Below, piece by piece: positions 54,522-63,771 of a stretch of DNA of 64,000 nucleotides (the stretch's first letter is position 1; each line of letters begins with the position of its first letter). Under the pieces are notes generated by a model. That model did no database searches. It was given only the letters and a program-made list of their open reading frames with translations, and was not told the DNA's origin. The translations under genes were made by a program, and so were the position numbers. The DNA is from Mycobacterium sp. D16R12. Lineage in GTDB: Bacteria; Actinomycetota; Actinomycetes; Mycobacteriales; Mycobacteriaceae. Location of the stretch: assembly GCF_002013465.1 (NCBI RefSeq), contig NZ_MAFC01000008.1, positions 310,001-374,000 on the forward strand, read 5' to 3'.

Positions 54522-55402
54522 GCCGCGGCCGCGGCTTTGGCCGCCGGAGACTTGGCCAGATAGGCAACCGCCTGCGCGGTGTCCCCGATGGATTCCGGAG
54601 TAAATCCGGGCCGCAGGAAGCTCCTGAACCCCTCCCCCAGCACGCTCCATCGCAAGGTGGCGCCGCGCTTCATCGCCCTGTTGGTCTCTCGCAGCCAGTC
54701 CGACAGGCCCATCTTCGGCAGATCCGGGTCGGCACGTGCGAGCAGCCAGCTCAGGAAGACCAGACCCACGGGGATTGTCGCGCAGGAACCGACGAAGTAG
54801 GCCATCATGCGGGGACGTCCGACCCCGAGGTGTCGAGCAAGATCCCAAGCGACACTGCGATGTTCGACCTCCTCCGCGCCGTGCCAGCGGAACATGTCGG
54901 TGATCACAGGATCGGCACCGTACTTCTCGAAGTCGTGGTTGAGCAACCAGTCCCCCGCGGTGGCGGTCAGGTGTTCGATGCCCGCGATGATGGCGATGCC
55001 TTCGACCATCACCCGATACCGGACCTTGGGCGGGAGCCGGTCCGTCTGCTGCTTGAAGGTCGCGAGCACACGGTCGGTCAGGTCGTGCAGCGGCTGTGCG
55101 TCGATACCATGCTGTCCGAAGTACTCCAGCAGTGCCTTGTCGTGTGTGTCGGAATGCAACTGCTCCTGTCCGATGAAGCCGATGACCGCCTCGCGCAGCT
55201 TCTCATCCTTGATGTGCGGCAGTGCCCGGCCGAACACGTCGACGAAGAACAATTCGCCGGCGGGCAGCATGAAGTTCAGCGCCGATAGCGCGTGCGAGGC
55301 CACCGGCTCATCCGGTATCCATTGCAGTGGCGAGTCCGAGAAGTCGAACGCGACGTTACGTGCGTGCAGCGCCACCTCGCCGATGTCTGCGGTGTCGTTC
55401 AT
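54518..55402 (-). CDS. PF10118 'metal-dependent hydrolase', candidate di-iron oxygenase A
   Basis: 294 residues from ATG 55402. The carboxylate/His pattern is E50, E80-x2-H83 (GFIGQEQLHSD), E143 (AGIEHLTATAG) and E178-x2-H181 (WHGAEEVEHRSVAWD). This is the layout of ferritin-like di-iron proteins (E, ExxH, E, ExxH). The family label 'predicted metal-dependent hydrolase' has little biochemical basis that I know of. Its stop overlaps the start of the 2Fe-2S reductase gene, which would be a fitting electron donor. Helical throughout, no signal peptide. Confidence 0.8.
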   Translation of the reverse strand: MNDTADIGEVALHARNVAFDFSDSPLQWIPDEPVASHALSALNFMLPAGELFFVDVFGRALPHIKDEKLREAVIGFIGQEQLHSDTHDKALLEYFGQHGIDAQPLHDLTDRVLATFKQQTDRLPPKVRYRVMVEGIAIIAGIEHLTATAGDWLLNHDFEKYGADPVITDMFRWHGAEEVEHRSVAWDLARHLGVGRPRMMAYFVGSCATIPVGLVFLSWLLARADPDLPKMGLSDWLRETNRAMKRGATLRWSVLGEGFRSFLRPGFTPESIGDTAQAVAYLAKSPAAKAAAAA

Positions 55403-55406
55403 CTAT

Positions 55407-56357
55407 CTACTTCCTTGCTACCGTGGTCTTTTGAGCCAACTCGACGCCACCCTGGCGCGGAAGTAGATTCAGGTCATCCATCTTGCCGAGGGCCCAGGCA
55501 CCCCACCGCTCGGCCCGCTCGATCGAGAATGCCTGTGTGGTACGGCGGTTGATTCCCGGAGCGATTCGGCCCAGCACATATCCGAGCCATGCCTCGGTGC
55601 GCACCGGCACCACTGCAAGGTCGTACTTCACCGCGCGCATCACAGCGCGTGCCACCAAGTCCGGGCTCATCGGGGAGAAGGGCAGGCCGGCCGCGAACTC
55701 CTGCACCCGGAGCATGATCTCCTTACCCCGATCGACCATCTCCTGGTCCACGCCCACGGTTATTCCGTTAAGGCCAATGTTGGTGTTGATGAAGCCGGGG
55801 CAAATGGCACTGACACCAACACCTTTCGGGCCGAACTCCAGCCGCAGACATTCGGTCAGCATCTTCACACCCGCCTTGGACACCGAGTAGGGCGCCATCA
55901 CCGGAGTCGGTGTGAATGCCGCGGCCGAGGCGATGTTGACGATATGCCCGCTGCCCCGTTCGACCATGTGCTCGCCGAAGACCCGGCACCCATGCACCAC
56001 CCCCATGAGATTCACTGAGAGCAACTTGTCCCAGTCGGCCGCACTGAGCTTCAGAAACGCCCCACCCAAGGCGATTCCCGCGTTGTTCACCAACACATCG
56101 GCCACGCCGTGATCGGCAAGCACATCCCGCGCGAAGGTTTCCCACTGGTCCGGATCGGTGACATCCAGCTGCACCGCCGACGCCGTGTTGCCGTCGGCAC
56201 GGATCATCGCCGTCGTGGCCCGTGCGGAGTCAAGATCCATATCGGAAACAACCACGTGGGCACCGTATTTGGCGAATCGAATGGCAGTCGCCCGGCCGAT
56301 GCCGCTGCCGGCGCCGGTCACCACCACCAGCTGAGGTTCGAGTTTGTTGAATTTCAT
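55407..56357 (-). CDS. Short-chain dehydrogenase/reductase 1
   Basis: 316 residues from ATG 56357; the longer frame is not used. NAD(P)-binding turn VVVTGAGSGIGRATAIRFAK, NNAG in DVLVNNAGIALGG, and the catalytic YxxxK in PYSVSKAGVKML are present. It is a near duplicate of the upstream SDR 2 gene (10 nt away). The C-terminal extension (GYVLGRIAPGINRRTTQAFS) is typical of the SDR group that acts on lipid-like alcohols or ketones. Confidence 0.88.
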   Translation of the reverse strand: MKFNKLEPQLVVVTGAGSGIGRATAIRFAKYGAHVVVSDMDLDSARATTAMIRADGNTASAVQLDVTDPDQWETFARDVLADHGVADVLVNNAGIALGGAFLKLSAADWDKLLSVNLMGVVHGCRVFGEHMVERGSGHIVNIASAAAFTPTPVMAPYSVSKAGVKMLTECLRLEFGPKGVGVSAICPGFINTNIGLNGITVGVDQEMVDRGKEIMLRVQEFAAGLPFSPMSPDLVARAVMRAVKYDLAVVPVRTEAWLGYVLGRIAPGINRRTTQAFSIERAERWGAWALGKMDDLNLLPRQGGVELAQKTTVARK

Positions 56358-56367
56358 CTTGGTCTCC

Positions 56368-57288
56368 CTACCGCACGCTATCGACAAGAACCGGCGCCTG
56401 ACGCTCGCTGCGTTTGGCCGCCGCACGCTCGCCCAGACGCTCGAATCTTTCGACGCCGAACGGAGCCATGAGTCGCCTGTTCACGCCCGGAAATGCCCGC
56501 GACAGGAAATACCCCAGCCATGACTCGAGCTTCACCGGAACCACCACGAGATCCAGACGAATCGCACGGGTGACTGCCCGCGCGACCAGATTGGGACTCA
56601 TCGGCGCCCAGGGCAGCTTCTCCGTGATCGCACGTACCCGCTGCATGCTCCGCTGGCTTGCATCGACGATTTCCTGGTCGACACCCACCATGGTGCCGTG
56701 GATGCCGATGTTGGTATTGATGAATCCAGGACATATCGCACTGACACCAACACCCTTGGGCCCCAATTCAAGCCGCAGACACTCGGTCAACATCTTCACA
56801 CCGGCCTTGGACACCGAGTACGGCGCCATCACCGCGGTCGGCGTATACGCCGCTGCCGAGGCGATGTTGACGATATGTCCACCGCCGCGTGCGACCATCT
56901 GTTCACCGAACACCCGGCACCCGTGCACCACCCCCATCAGATTCACCGACAACTGTTTGTCCCAGTCTGCGGCGCTCAGCATGAGGAACGGACCGCTGAC
57001 CACAATCCCGGCGTTGTTCACCAGCACATCCGGGACGCCGTGCTCGATGGACACATAACGGGCGACATCTGCCCAATGATCGGGGTCGGTGACGTCAAGC
57101 TGTACCGCCGATGCGTTGCGCCCCTCCGCATGAATCAGGTCCACCGTTTCATTGGCGGTGTCCAAATCCAGATCGGTAACCACCACGTAAGCGCCGCGTT
57201 TGGCGAATCGGATCGCGGTCGCCCGTCCGATACCGCTGCCGGCACCTGTCACCACGACCAGTCGAGGCTCCAGCGCGTTGTTTCTCAC
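56368..57288 (-). CDS. Short-chain dehydrogenase/reductase 2
   Basis: 306 residues from GTG 57288, overlapping the flavin monooxygenase stop by 4 nt. Motifs VVVTGAGSGIGRATAIRFAK, DVLVNNAGIVVSG and PYSVSKAGVKML are all present. It is a tandem copy of SDR 1; the strongest differences are at the C-terminus. The substrate is unknown, most likely a hydroxyl or keto intermediate of the neighbouring monooxygenase. Confidence 0.88.
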   Translation of the reverse strand: MRNNALEPRLVVVTGAGSGIGRATAIRFAKRGAYVVVTDLDLDTANETVDLIHAEGRNASAVQLDVTDPDHWADVARYVSIEHGVPDVLVNNAGIVVSGPFLMLSAADWDKQLSVNLMGVVHGCRVFGEQMVARGGGHIVNIASAAAYTPTAVMAPYSVSKAGVKMLTECLRLELGPKGVGVSAICPGFINTNIGIHGTMVGVDQEIVDASQRSMQRVRAITEKLPWAPMSPNLVARAVTRAIRLDLVVVPVKLESWLGYFLSRAFPGVNRRLMAPFGVERFERLGERAAAKRSERQAPVLVDSVR

Positions 57289-58856
57289 ACACTCTCCCCG
57301 GCGATCGATGCGACGGCCTCGGGAACCATCGAACCCGTTGAGTAACGGTATACGTCGAGGTTGTAATGACGGTTATGCCAATACATCTCGCCGTGTGTTG
57401 TCGGCCGGAACGGCGAGTCACCGTTCTGATCCAGGTAGTACGTGTTTGACCCGGCACACACATCGGTGAACAGGAAGTTCTTCTCCTGCCGCTTCAAGCA
57501 CTTCTGGAAGTACTCATCGTGGACCTCCTGCCGTATCTCGCAGACGGTGGCCCCACGACGCTTGGTCTCGGCGATGGCTCGCGCCAGGTGCGCGGACGTC
57601 GCCTCGATCATCCAGAGATAGGACCCCAGCACGAATCCGTACGGCCCGGTGATGGAGAACATGTTGGGGTAACCGGGTACCGAAACCCCTTGATAGGACT
57701 GGAAGCGGTGTTTGTCCCAGAACTCGCCAAGGTCCCGGCCGCCACGACCCAGCACAGGGAACGGCGGCACCGAACCCTTGTCCCACAGCTTGAATCCCGT
57801 CGCACAGATCAGCACACCAACCTCGTGCTCGACGCCGTCAACAGTGCGTACACCGTGGGGTGTCACGCATTCGATCGATTCGGTGATCAGGCTGACGTCA
57901 TCCCGGTTGAACGTCTTGAGATACTCGTTCGACATCGATGGGCGCTTGCAGCCCAACCCGTACTGGGGGATCAACTTCTCCCGGATCACGGGATCGTCGA
58001 CCTGATTGCGCATCCACCGGCGCATCGGCGCCTCACCGGCGCGCCGCGCCGCGTTCATCAGCCATGCCGGACCTGCCACCTGACCGCTCATGGCAAGCTC
58101 GATCCCCACCGTCGCGACCGATCGGATGGCCGAGCGAATATGTTTATTTCCCAATACCATCCGGCCCAATGGGCCGATTTCGAGGTCGAACTTCGGACCG
58201 ACCCAGATCGGTGTGCGCTGAAACACCGTGAGATGACGTGTGTCGTCGACGATGGCGGGAACCAGTTGCAGTGAAGTCGCCCCGGTGCCAATCACCGCGA
58301 CGCGCCTACCCGCAAGCGCCACATCGTGATCCCACAGCGCAGTATGCAAAAGCGTCCCGCCGAAGTCGTCGACTCCCGGGATGTCGGGCATCTTCGGACG
58401 TTCCAGGCCGCCGACCGCCATCACGCAGTATCTGGCGGTGATCTCCCTGCCGCCATCGGTGATTAACCGCCACAGACTGTTTCGTTCGTCGAATTCCGCG
58501 CGAACGACGCTGGTCCCCAACCGCAGCTTCTCGCGCAGTCCGTACTTGTCCACCATGAAATCGGCGTAGTTCTGCAACTCATCGCCCGGCGCGAACAGGC
58601 GCGACCAATCGCCGCGCTGCTCGTAGGAGAAGCTGTACACCACCGACGGGATGTCGACGGCTACGCCCGGATAGGTGTTCGCGTGCCAGGTGCCACCCAC
58701 CTGGTCCCATTTATCAATGATGACGAAATCGTGGATACCTTTGCGTTGCAAAGAAATCCCGGTTCCAATTCCGCCGAATCCGGCCCCGATCACCGCCACC
58801 TCGTGATCGGGTTGCTCCAGCTCAGCCGTCGTTGAATGCCGTGCGGCAGTGCTCAC
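57285..58856 (-). CDS. Flavin monooxygenase, Baeyer-Villiger type
   Basis: A protein of 523 residues. FAD turn EVAVIGAGFGGIGTGISLQR, NADPH turn VAVIGTGATSLQLVPAI, and a complete BVMO fingerprint FGGTLLHTALWD. It likely inserts oxygen next to a ketone. The architecture also resembles MymA (Rv3083), but the neighbours are different. Start GTG, 29 nt after the PF10118 gene B. Confidence 0.88.
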   Translation of the reverse strand: MSTAARHSTTAELEQPDHEVAVIGAGFGGIGTGISLQRKGIHDFVIIDKWDQVGGTWHANTYPGVAVDIPSVVYSFSYEQRGDWSRLFAPGDELQNYADFMVDKYGLREKLRLGTSVVRAEFDERNSLWRLITDGGREITARYCVMAVGGLERPKMPDIPGVDDFGGTLLHTALWDHDVALAGRRVAVIGTGATSLQLVPAIVDDTRHLTVFQRTPIWVGPKFDLEIGPLGRMVLGNKHIRSAIRSVATVGIELAMSGQVAGPAWLMNAARRAGEAPMRRWMRNQVDDPVIREKLIPQYGLGCKRPSMSNEYLKTFNRDDVSLITESIECVTPHGVRTVDGVEHEVGVLICATGFKLWDKGSVPPFPVLGRGGRDLGEFWDKHRFQSYQGVSVPGYPNMFSITGPYGFVLGSYLWMIEATSAHLARAIAETKRRGATVCEIRQEVHDEYFQKCLKRQEKNFLFTDVCAGSNTYYLDQNGDSPFRPTTHGEMYWHNRHYNLDVYRYSTGSMVPEAVASIAGESV

Positions 58857-58885
58857 GGTTCGCGTCTCCTTTGACGTGTCGCGGG

Positions 58886-59740
58886 CTATTTGAGGTGATC
58901 GACGAGAATTCCCTTGCTACCGAATAGCTCTTGCTGCCAGCGATCCAGCAGCCTCTCGGTATCGATGTCATCCGGATGGAACCCGGGCCGCAAGTACTTG
59001 CTGACATCGCCCACAATCCCCTTGAACAACGGTCCGCCGAAGAGCCCCCGCGCTTCACGCAGCAGCCGCAGTGGCTGGCGCCGCGCAACCGGGTCGGAGA
59101 GCAGCGAGCCGGCGAGAAGGCCGAGTGCCAGCGGCGGGACGATGGTCATCGCGACGAGCATCAGACCGATCCGCATGGTCTCGGTGCCGCCGACGGCGCG
59201 GTACACGTCGAATGCCACCGACTTGTGCTCGAGCTCCTCCAGCGCGTGCCAGTTGAGCAGGTGCCACACTTCTGGATCACCCAGAATGGCCTGCACCTCC
59301 TCGCTACCCAGCGTCCGCTCGGCAAGGATCGCGGTCATGTGCTCGGCCATTGCCGTGAAGGCGAGGTGTGCACGAGCGGGGAGCATGTTCTCGAACTGGA
59401 TCAACCGGTCAACCTGCCTCGGCGAATCCCACCACGCGATGGGATAACCCAATTCGATGAGCTTCTGGTTGACGCGGCGATGCTCTTGTCCGTGCACCGA
59501 CTCCTGCCCGATGAATCCCGCGACGCGTTTCTTGAGCACCGGGTCGGTGATCTGCTCGGAGAACCTACGTACCGAACGGATGAATCCCTCTTCACCGGGC
59601 GGGAAGCCGCCGGACAGGCCGGCGACGAAATGGCTGTAGACGATGTCGTCTTCCACGAAGTACTTGTGGGCGCTGCCGTCGTCGCCGAAATGGAATCGGA
59701 TCCGCCGGGTCTTGGGGTACGCCGCAGCTGGACTTGCCAT
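58886..59740 (-). CDS. PF10118 'metal-dependent hydrolase', candidate di-iron oxygenase B
   Basis: 284 residues from ATG 59740 (AGGGAG upstream). E50, E80-x2-H83 (GFIGQESVHGQEH), E133 (TAMAEHMTAILAE) and E169-x2-H172 (WHALEELEHKSVAFD) align with protein A at the same first three positions. It is the first gene of the seven-gene operon, next to a cluster of palindromes at 59772-59796. Confidence 0.8.
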   Translation of the reverse strand: MASPAAAYPKTRRIRFHFGDDGSAHKYFVEDDIVYSHFVAGLSGGFPPGEEGFIRSVRRFSEQITDPVLKKRVAGFIGQESVHGQEHRRVNQKLIELGYPIAWWDSPRQVDRLIQFENMLPARAHLAFTAMAEHMTAILAERTLGSEEVQAILGDPEVWHLLNWHALEELEHKSVAFDVYRAVGGTETMRIGLMLVAMTIVPPLALGLLAGSLLSDPVARRQPLRLLREARGLFGGPLFKGIVGDVSKYLRPGFHPDDIDTERLLDRWQQELFGSKGILVDHLK

Positions 59741-59771
59741 TTCATCACTCCCTCGTGATGGAAAGTTACTG

Positions 59772-59796
59772 GTACTTGAAGTACTACCTTCAGTAC
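59772..59796. promoter_or_regulatory. Overlapping palindromes in front of the operon
   Basis: GTACTT-G-AAGTAC (59772-59784) overlaps GTACT-ACCTTC-AGTAC (59781-59796). They lie about 30 nt before the ATG of the first operon gene and are a probable binding site for the TetR protein encoded immediately upstream. Confidence 0.6.
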
Positions 59797-59927
59797 ACCA
59801 TAGGACGGCGGCGGCGCGGGGCGCAATACACCGCTGCGGGTGAACCGGATTCAAGAGAACACCGGGTGACCGGTGGACTAGCTAGAGCGACAACGAGACA
59901 AGGCGCCCCGCCAGGCAGAGCCAGAAG

Positions 59928-60623
59928 CTAGTCGAGAGGCAAGACGATGGGGTCGTCCGGATGCAGCTCGACACCACGAGCCTTGGCGGATGCCGCCAGC
60001 CCGCCCCACACATAGACCACCAGCTCGTCGACGAGCGTTTCCTTGCTGATGACCGGCTCATCGAACCAGCGCAGGACGGCAATACCGGTGGAGGCCAGCA
60101 TCGCGTCGATCACGTACTCGATGTGATCGGAGTTGCCACCGCGAGAACTGAATATCGAGCCCACCAGCTGGGCAATCGCGTCGGACAGCGGCCGCCCGCT
60201 CTCGATGAGCGATGTCGCGTTCGCGTATTGGACACTCAGCAGAAAGCGCACCAAGTTGGGCTGCTCATCGACGAGGTCGACGTAACCGGCCATTCCCGAG
60301 CGGAAAAGCTCAAGCAGGCTCAGAGACAAGTCGATGTTCGACACCACCCGCTCGACGACCAGCTCCTGAACGCGCATCGCCACCGCGGTGAAGAGGGCTT
60401 CCTTGTCGGCGAAGAAGCGGTACAGCTTGGGCCGGGAGATACCCGCGGACTTGAGGACGTCGTCGATCGAGAGATCCGGACCGAGCTCATTGATCGCGTG
60501 CAGGGTGGCTTCCACCAATTCCGCGCGAACCTTCGCACGATGCTCACGCCACCGGTCGACGCGCGCATCACCGGTCAGCTCAGGAAGGCCGCGATCGGGA
60601 TACACCTGCGTTGACACGCCCAC
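59928..60623 (-). CDS. TetR family transcriptional regulator
   Basis: 231 residues from GTG 60623 (GTG 60617 possible). The helix-turn-helix holds LSIDDVLKSAGISRPKLYRF. It lies 187 nt upstream of the operon's first gene in the same direction, with palindromes in between, and is its probable repressor. Confidence 0.86.
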   Translation of the reverse strand: MGVSTQVYPDRGLPELTGDARVDRWREHRAKVRAELVEATLHAINELGPDLSIDDVLKSAGISRPKLYRFFADKEALFTAVAMRVQELVVERVVSNIDLSLSLLELFRSGMAGYVDLVDEQPNLVRFLLSVQYANATSLIESGRPLSDAIAQLVGSIFSSRGGNSDHIEYVIDAMLASTGIAVLRWFDEPVISKETLVDELVVYVWGGLAASAKARGVELHPDDPIVLPLD

Positions 60624-60914
60624 ATCGTAGACCGACTACCTGGGCCTCCGGTGCGCATAGCGCGACGTAGACGAATCGAGGATTAACGAGTCCGACTGCG
60701 CCGACAGGCACCCACAAGACACGTAGCAAACAATGAGGTCGCACCGACGGCATCGATTGCTCTAGAGAGAGGTATCAACCACCCCTGCCCTACCACGGCG
60801 TATTTATCCGGCCTGCAGTTCAGCTAATGAAATGGTTGTGACTGCGCCCTAATGAGGCGCCGGCAAGTTAGTGCATTTACCAATATATTTGCCAGGAGTG
60901 GTTACTGTGTTCGC
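60624..60914. other. Divergent intergenic region between two TetR genes
   Basis: 291 nt. It holds the starts of both regulators and AT-rich patches (around 60880-60890). GTAGACCGACTAC at about 60627-60639 is a weak dyad next to the left regulator. No gene was seen. Confidence 0.4.
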
Positions 60915-61574
60915 GTGGCCAGCACCAACGGCGTCCGGCGAGGGCCGGGCCGCCCGCCGAATCCGACCCGCGCACGCGAACGTCAGCGCACGCTGACCGA
61001 GGCGGCCGCGCTCGAATTCGCCGAGAAGGGCTACCACAAGGCAAGCATCACCGACATCACCCAGCGCGCGGGCGTGGGCCGAGGCACGTTCTACCTGTAC
61101 TTCGACACCAAACGCGACGCCTTGGACGCGGTGATCGACAGTTACTTCCAGAGAACAGTCGCCGCGGTGAACGACACCAGCGACCTGCTGGGCAATGCGG
61201 TCGACTTTCACCAGTATCTGCGCACGGTATTCACCCGACTGTTCGACATGTTGGACAACAGCCCGGAGATCATGCAGGTCATCCTGCGTGAGGGCCTGCT
61301 CGACTCGGCGATGACCAAGCGGATGTTCGGCATCCTGGATCTCGCCGAGTCCGTCAACACCGCCATCATCGAGCGGGCCCGTGCGGACGGTGCCATCACC
61401 TCGGCCGTCGACTCCACATTCCTGGCGCACGCCATCACCGGATTGTCGATGGCGGCGACCCTCAAAGCCATCCGAGGCGAGCTTGCCGGGGATGCGCGCG
61501 AGGCCTACATCGGCTCATTTATCGAGCTAGTGCGGTCGATGACGACCATTCCCCCCACGCTCGCAAATTCTTGA
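60915..61574 (+). CDS. TetR family regulator upstream of mce operon
   Basis: 219 residues from GTG 60915 (frame open from 60852). The helix-turn-helix is KASITDITQRAGVGRGTFYL. AGGAG lies about 16 nt upstream, so the start is not certain. Position just upstream of the mce genes is like that of Mce3R in M. tuberculosis, although identity with Mce3R is not claimed. Confidence 0.83.
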   Translation: MASTNGVRRGPGRPPNPTRARERQRTLTEAAALEFAEKGYHKASITDITQRAGVGRGTFYLYFDTKRDALDAVIDSYFQRTVAAVNDTSDLLGNAVDFHQYLRTVFTRLFDMLDNSPEIMQVILREGLLDSAMTKRMFGILDLAESVNTAIIERARADGAITSAVDSTFLAHAITGLSMAATLKAIRGELAGDAREAYIGSFIELVRSMTTIPPTLANS

Positions 61575-61633
61575 GAATTCCCGTCCCAAGATCGTGAACC
61601 TCCGCTAGCCTCGGCCCTAGCCAATAAACTGAC

Positions 61634-61646
61634 CACTGAACCAGTG
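61634..61646. promoter_or_regulatory. Short palindrome in mce leader
   Basis: CACTG-AAC-CAGTG, perfect 5-bp arms, 60 nt after the TetR stop. A candidate operator for the adjacent TetR protein. Confidence 0.35.
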
Positions 61647-61821
61647 AATTGCTAGACGGCCGGGTCGGGGGACCTCCGACAGCCTCGTTATGACAGCGCT
61701 CCAACCGGGACGCGTCACATATCTACCTGCGTGGGCACATGCTGCAACCTGATCAACGTGGTAACCCCACGCTTGACACATGCCATGACCTACACCACAC
61801 TGAGCCACCGAATGTGATGTG

Positions 61822-61836
61822 GGGTACTAGATACCC
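61822..61836. promoter_or_regulatory. Second palindrome in mce leader
   Basis: GGGTA-CTAGA-TACCC, perfect 5-bp arms, about 75 nt upstream of the first permease start. The TACTAGAT within it is -10 like. Confidence 0.35.
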
Positions 61837-61911
61837 ACTGTTACACAGATGTCCAATAGACGGTCTGTTCATCGAGGTCAACCTCGAAATGAGAAGGTAA
61901 AGGAGCCGCTG

Positions 61912-62886
61912 TTGAGCTCAGCTATGAGTCAAGTAGCGGCCGAGGCGCGCGCAGAGTCCGTCACCGATGATTGGGCCGAGTACCCGGATGAGGGTTCCCT
62001 CAGCAAATCCGGCGTCGACAGCACGAGCTCTCCGGTCCCGGGAGGCGGCTTACAGCTACTCGATCGGGTCCCTCGACTTGTCAAACGTCCCGTCGAATAT
62101 GCGGTCTCCCAAACCGATTCGATGCTGAAAACACTCGGGCGTTATGTCGATCTGGTGGCGCAGTCTTTCGCGTTTCTGGTGAGCGACATCGTCCGCCTGC
62201 GGCACCCGTGGCAAGACACCGTCATCCAGTCCTGGTTCATCCTGACGGTCACGGTTGTTCCGGCGATCCTGGTGTCGATCCCCTTCGGTGTCATCGTCGC
62301 GGTACAGGCGGGCAGCATCATCTCGCAGGTCGGGGCATCGTCCATCTCCGGTGCCGCCGGTGGTCTGGGCGTCATCCAACAGGGCGCGCCCATCGTCGCC
62401 GCACTGCTCCTCGGCGGCGCCGCGGGTTCAGCGGTCGCCACCGATCTTGGTGCCCGCAGCATCCGCGAGGAAGTCGATGCCATGCGGGTAATGGGCGTCA
62501 ATCCCATCCAGCGGCTGGTGACGCCCCGACTGGCGGCGATTCTGTTCGTCTCGCCACTGCTGTGCATCTTCATCATCTTCGTCGGGATCTTCGCCGGTTA
62601 CCTGGTCAACGTTGGTTTTCAAGGCGGCACCCCCGGCAGCTACCTATCCTCGTTCGCCGCGTTCGCGAACGTCAATGACGTCACCGTCGCGGTCCTCAAG
62701 ACCTGGCTGTTCGGCGTGGTGGTCATCCTCGTTGCCTGTCAGCGCGGCCTGGAGGCCAAGGGTGGCGCGCGGGGAGTCGCCGATGCGGTGAATGCCACCG
62801 TGGTGATCGGCGTGGTCACGGTCATGGTGCTCAACACCGTGATCACCCAAATCGTCTCGATGTTCATGCCGTCGAAGGTGGGCTGA
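61912..62886 (+). CDS. YrbEA-type MlaE-family ABC permease
   Basis: About 324 residues from TTG 61912, which follows AAGGAG at six nt; ATG 61924 is an alternative with poor spacing. A hydrophilic N-terminus (about 60 residues) precedes the permease domain with VSIPFGVIVAVQAGSIISQV and the MlaE signature DLGARSIREEVDAMRVMGVN. It is part of the lipid-import Mce transporter in the inner membrane. Confidence 0.9.
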   Translation: MSSAMSQVAAEARAESVTDDWAEYPDEGSLSKSGVDSTSSPVPGGGLQLLDRVPRLVKRPVEYAVSQTDSMLKTLGRYVDLVAQSFAFLVSDIVRLRHPWQDTVIQSWFILTVTVVPAILVSIPFGVIVAVQAGSIISQVGASSISGAAGGLGVIQQGAPIVAALLLGGAAGSAVATDLGARSIREEVDAMRVMGVNPIQRLVTPRLAAILFVSPLLCIFIIFVGIFAGYLVNVGFQGGTPGSYLSSFAAFANVNDVTVAVLKTWLFGVVVILVACQRGLEAKGGARGVADAVNATVVIGVVTVMVLNTVITQIVSMFMPSKVG

Positions 62887-62888
62887 GA

Positions 62889-63767
62889 GTGGCCACGTCC
62901 CGTCCCTCTCGGTACTTCCCCGACGAACTACCCCCGGTCGCGCGGTCCATCTGGAACTTCACCAAGGGCGCGGGTGGCTCCGCCGAGTATCTCGGTCATC
63001 AGATCACCTTCGTCGGCCTGGTGCTGGCCGCCATACCGCAGACCATCAAGCGTTACCGACGCCAAACCGGCGTCCTGCTCGTCGACATGACCTGGGGCAA
63101 CGGCTCCATCATCGTCGGTGGAGGAGTGATCGGCGTCCTGGTCTTCATGGGGATCGCGGTTGGCGCATCCGTCGGCATCGTGGGTTTCTCGACCCTGGAC
63201 ATGGTGGGGATGGGCTCGCTCACCGGGTTCATCTCCGCCTACGTCAACACCCGGGAAATGGCTCCGATGATCGCCGCCATCGGATTCGCCGCACAGGCGG
63301 GATGCCGCATGACCGCCGAAATCGGGGCCATGCGTATTTCCGAAGAGATCGACGCACTGGAGGCCCAGGGCATCCGGTCGATCCCGTTCGTGGTCACCAC
63401 CCGCGTGATCGCCGGAGTCATCATCATCGTTCCGCTCTACGTACTGACGCTGCTGCTGGCCTACGGTTCCTGCGCCTTCATGGTGTTCTTCGTCCATAAC
63501 CAGTCGCAGGGCGTCTACAAGCATTACTTCGACTCATTCGTGCACCCGATCGACGTGCTCTATTCGGTGATCAAGGCCGTGGTGTTCGTCGTCATCATCA
63601 TCGCCATCCAGTGCTATCAGGGCTACTACGCGGGCGGCGGTCCCGAGGGCGTGGGTATGGCCTCGGGGCGCGCCATCCGGGCCTCGCTGGTCGCGATCGT
63701 TCTCTTCGACATGCTTCTCACGTTGCTCTTCTGGGGCAACAATCCTGGAATTCAGATATCGGGGTAA
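62889..63767 (+). CDS. YrbEB-type MlaE-family ABC permease
   Basis: A protein of 292 residues from GTG 62889, 2 nt after the upstream stop. The MlaE signature is in EIGAMRISEEIDALEAQGIR. It forms a heterodimeric permease pair with the preceding protein. The following MCE gene starts 4 nt after its stop. Confidence 0.9.
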   Translation: MATSRPSRYFPDELPPVARSIWNFTKGAGGSAEYLGHQITFVGLVLAAIPQTIKRYRRQTGVLLVDMTWGNGSIIVGGGVIGVLVFMGIAVGASVGIVGFSTLDMVGMGSLTGFISAYVNTREMAPMIAAIGFAAQAGCRMTAEIGAMRISEEIDALEAQGIRSIPFVVTTRVIAGVIIIVPLYVLTLLLAYGSCAFMVFFVHNQSQGVYKHYFDSFVHPIDVLYSVIKAVVFVVIIIAIQCYQGYYAGGGPEGVGMASGRAIRASLVAIVLFDMLLTLLFWGNNPGIQISG

Positions 63768-63771
63768 ATGG

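Larger units (their letters stand above)
61575..61911. other. Leader/promoter region of the mce operon
   Basis: 337 nt without a gene. It contains the palindromes at 61634-61646 and 61822-61836, and a TTGACA at 61774-61779 that could be a -35 box, but no convincing -10 at normal spacing. It is probably the promoter and operator region of the permease genes. Confidence 0.5.

Noticed and set aside
60852..60914. N-terminal extension of the mce-linked TetR from ATG 60852
   Set aside because: Adds 21 residues without family similarity before the helix-turn-helix; GTG 60915 is preferred, although its ribosome site spacing is long.
61774..61779. TTGACA as a classical sigma-A -35 box for the mce operon
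   Set aside because: No -10 hexamer at 16-18 nt; left only as a note in the leader feature.
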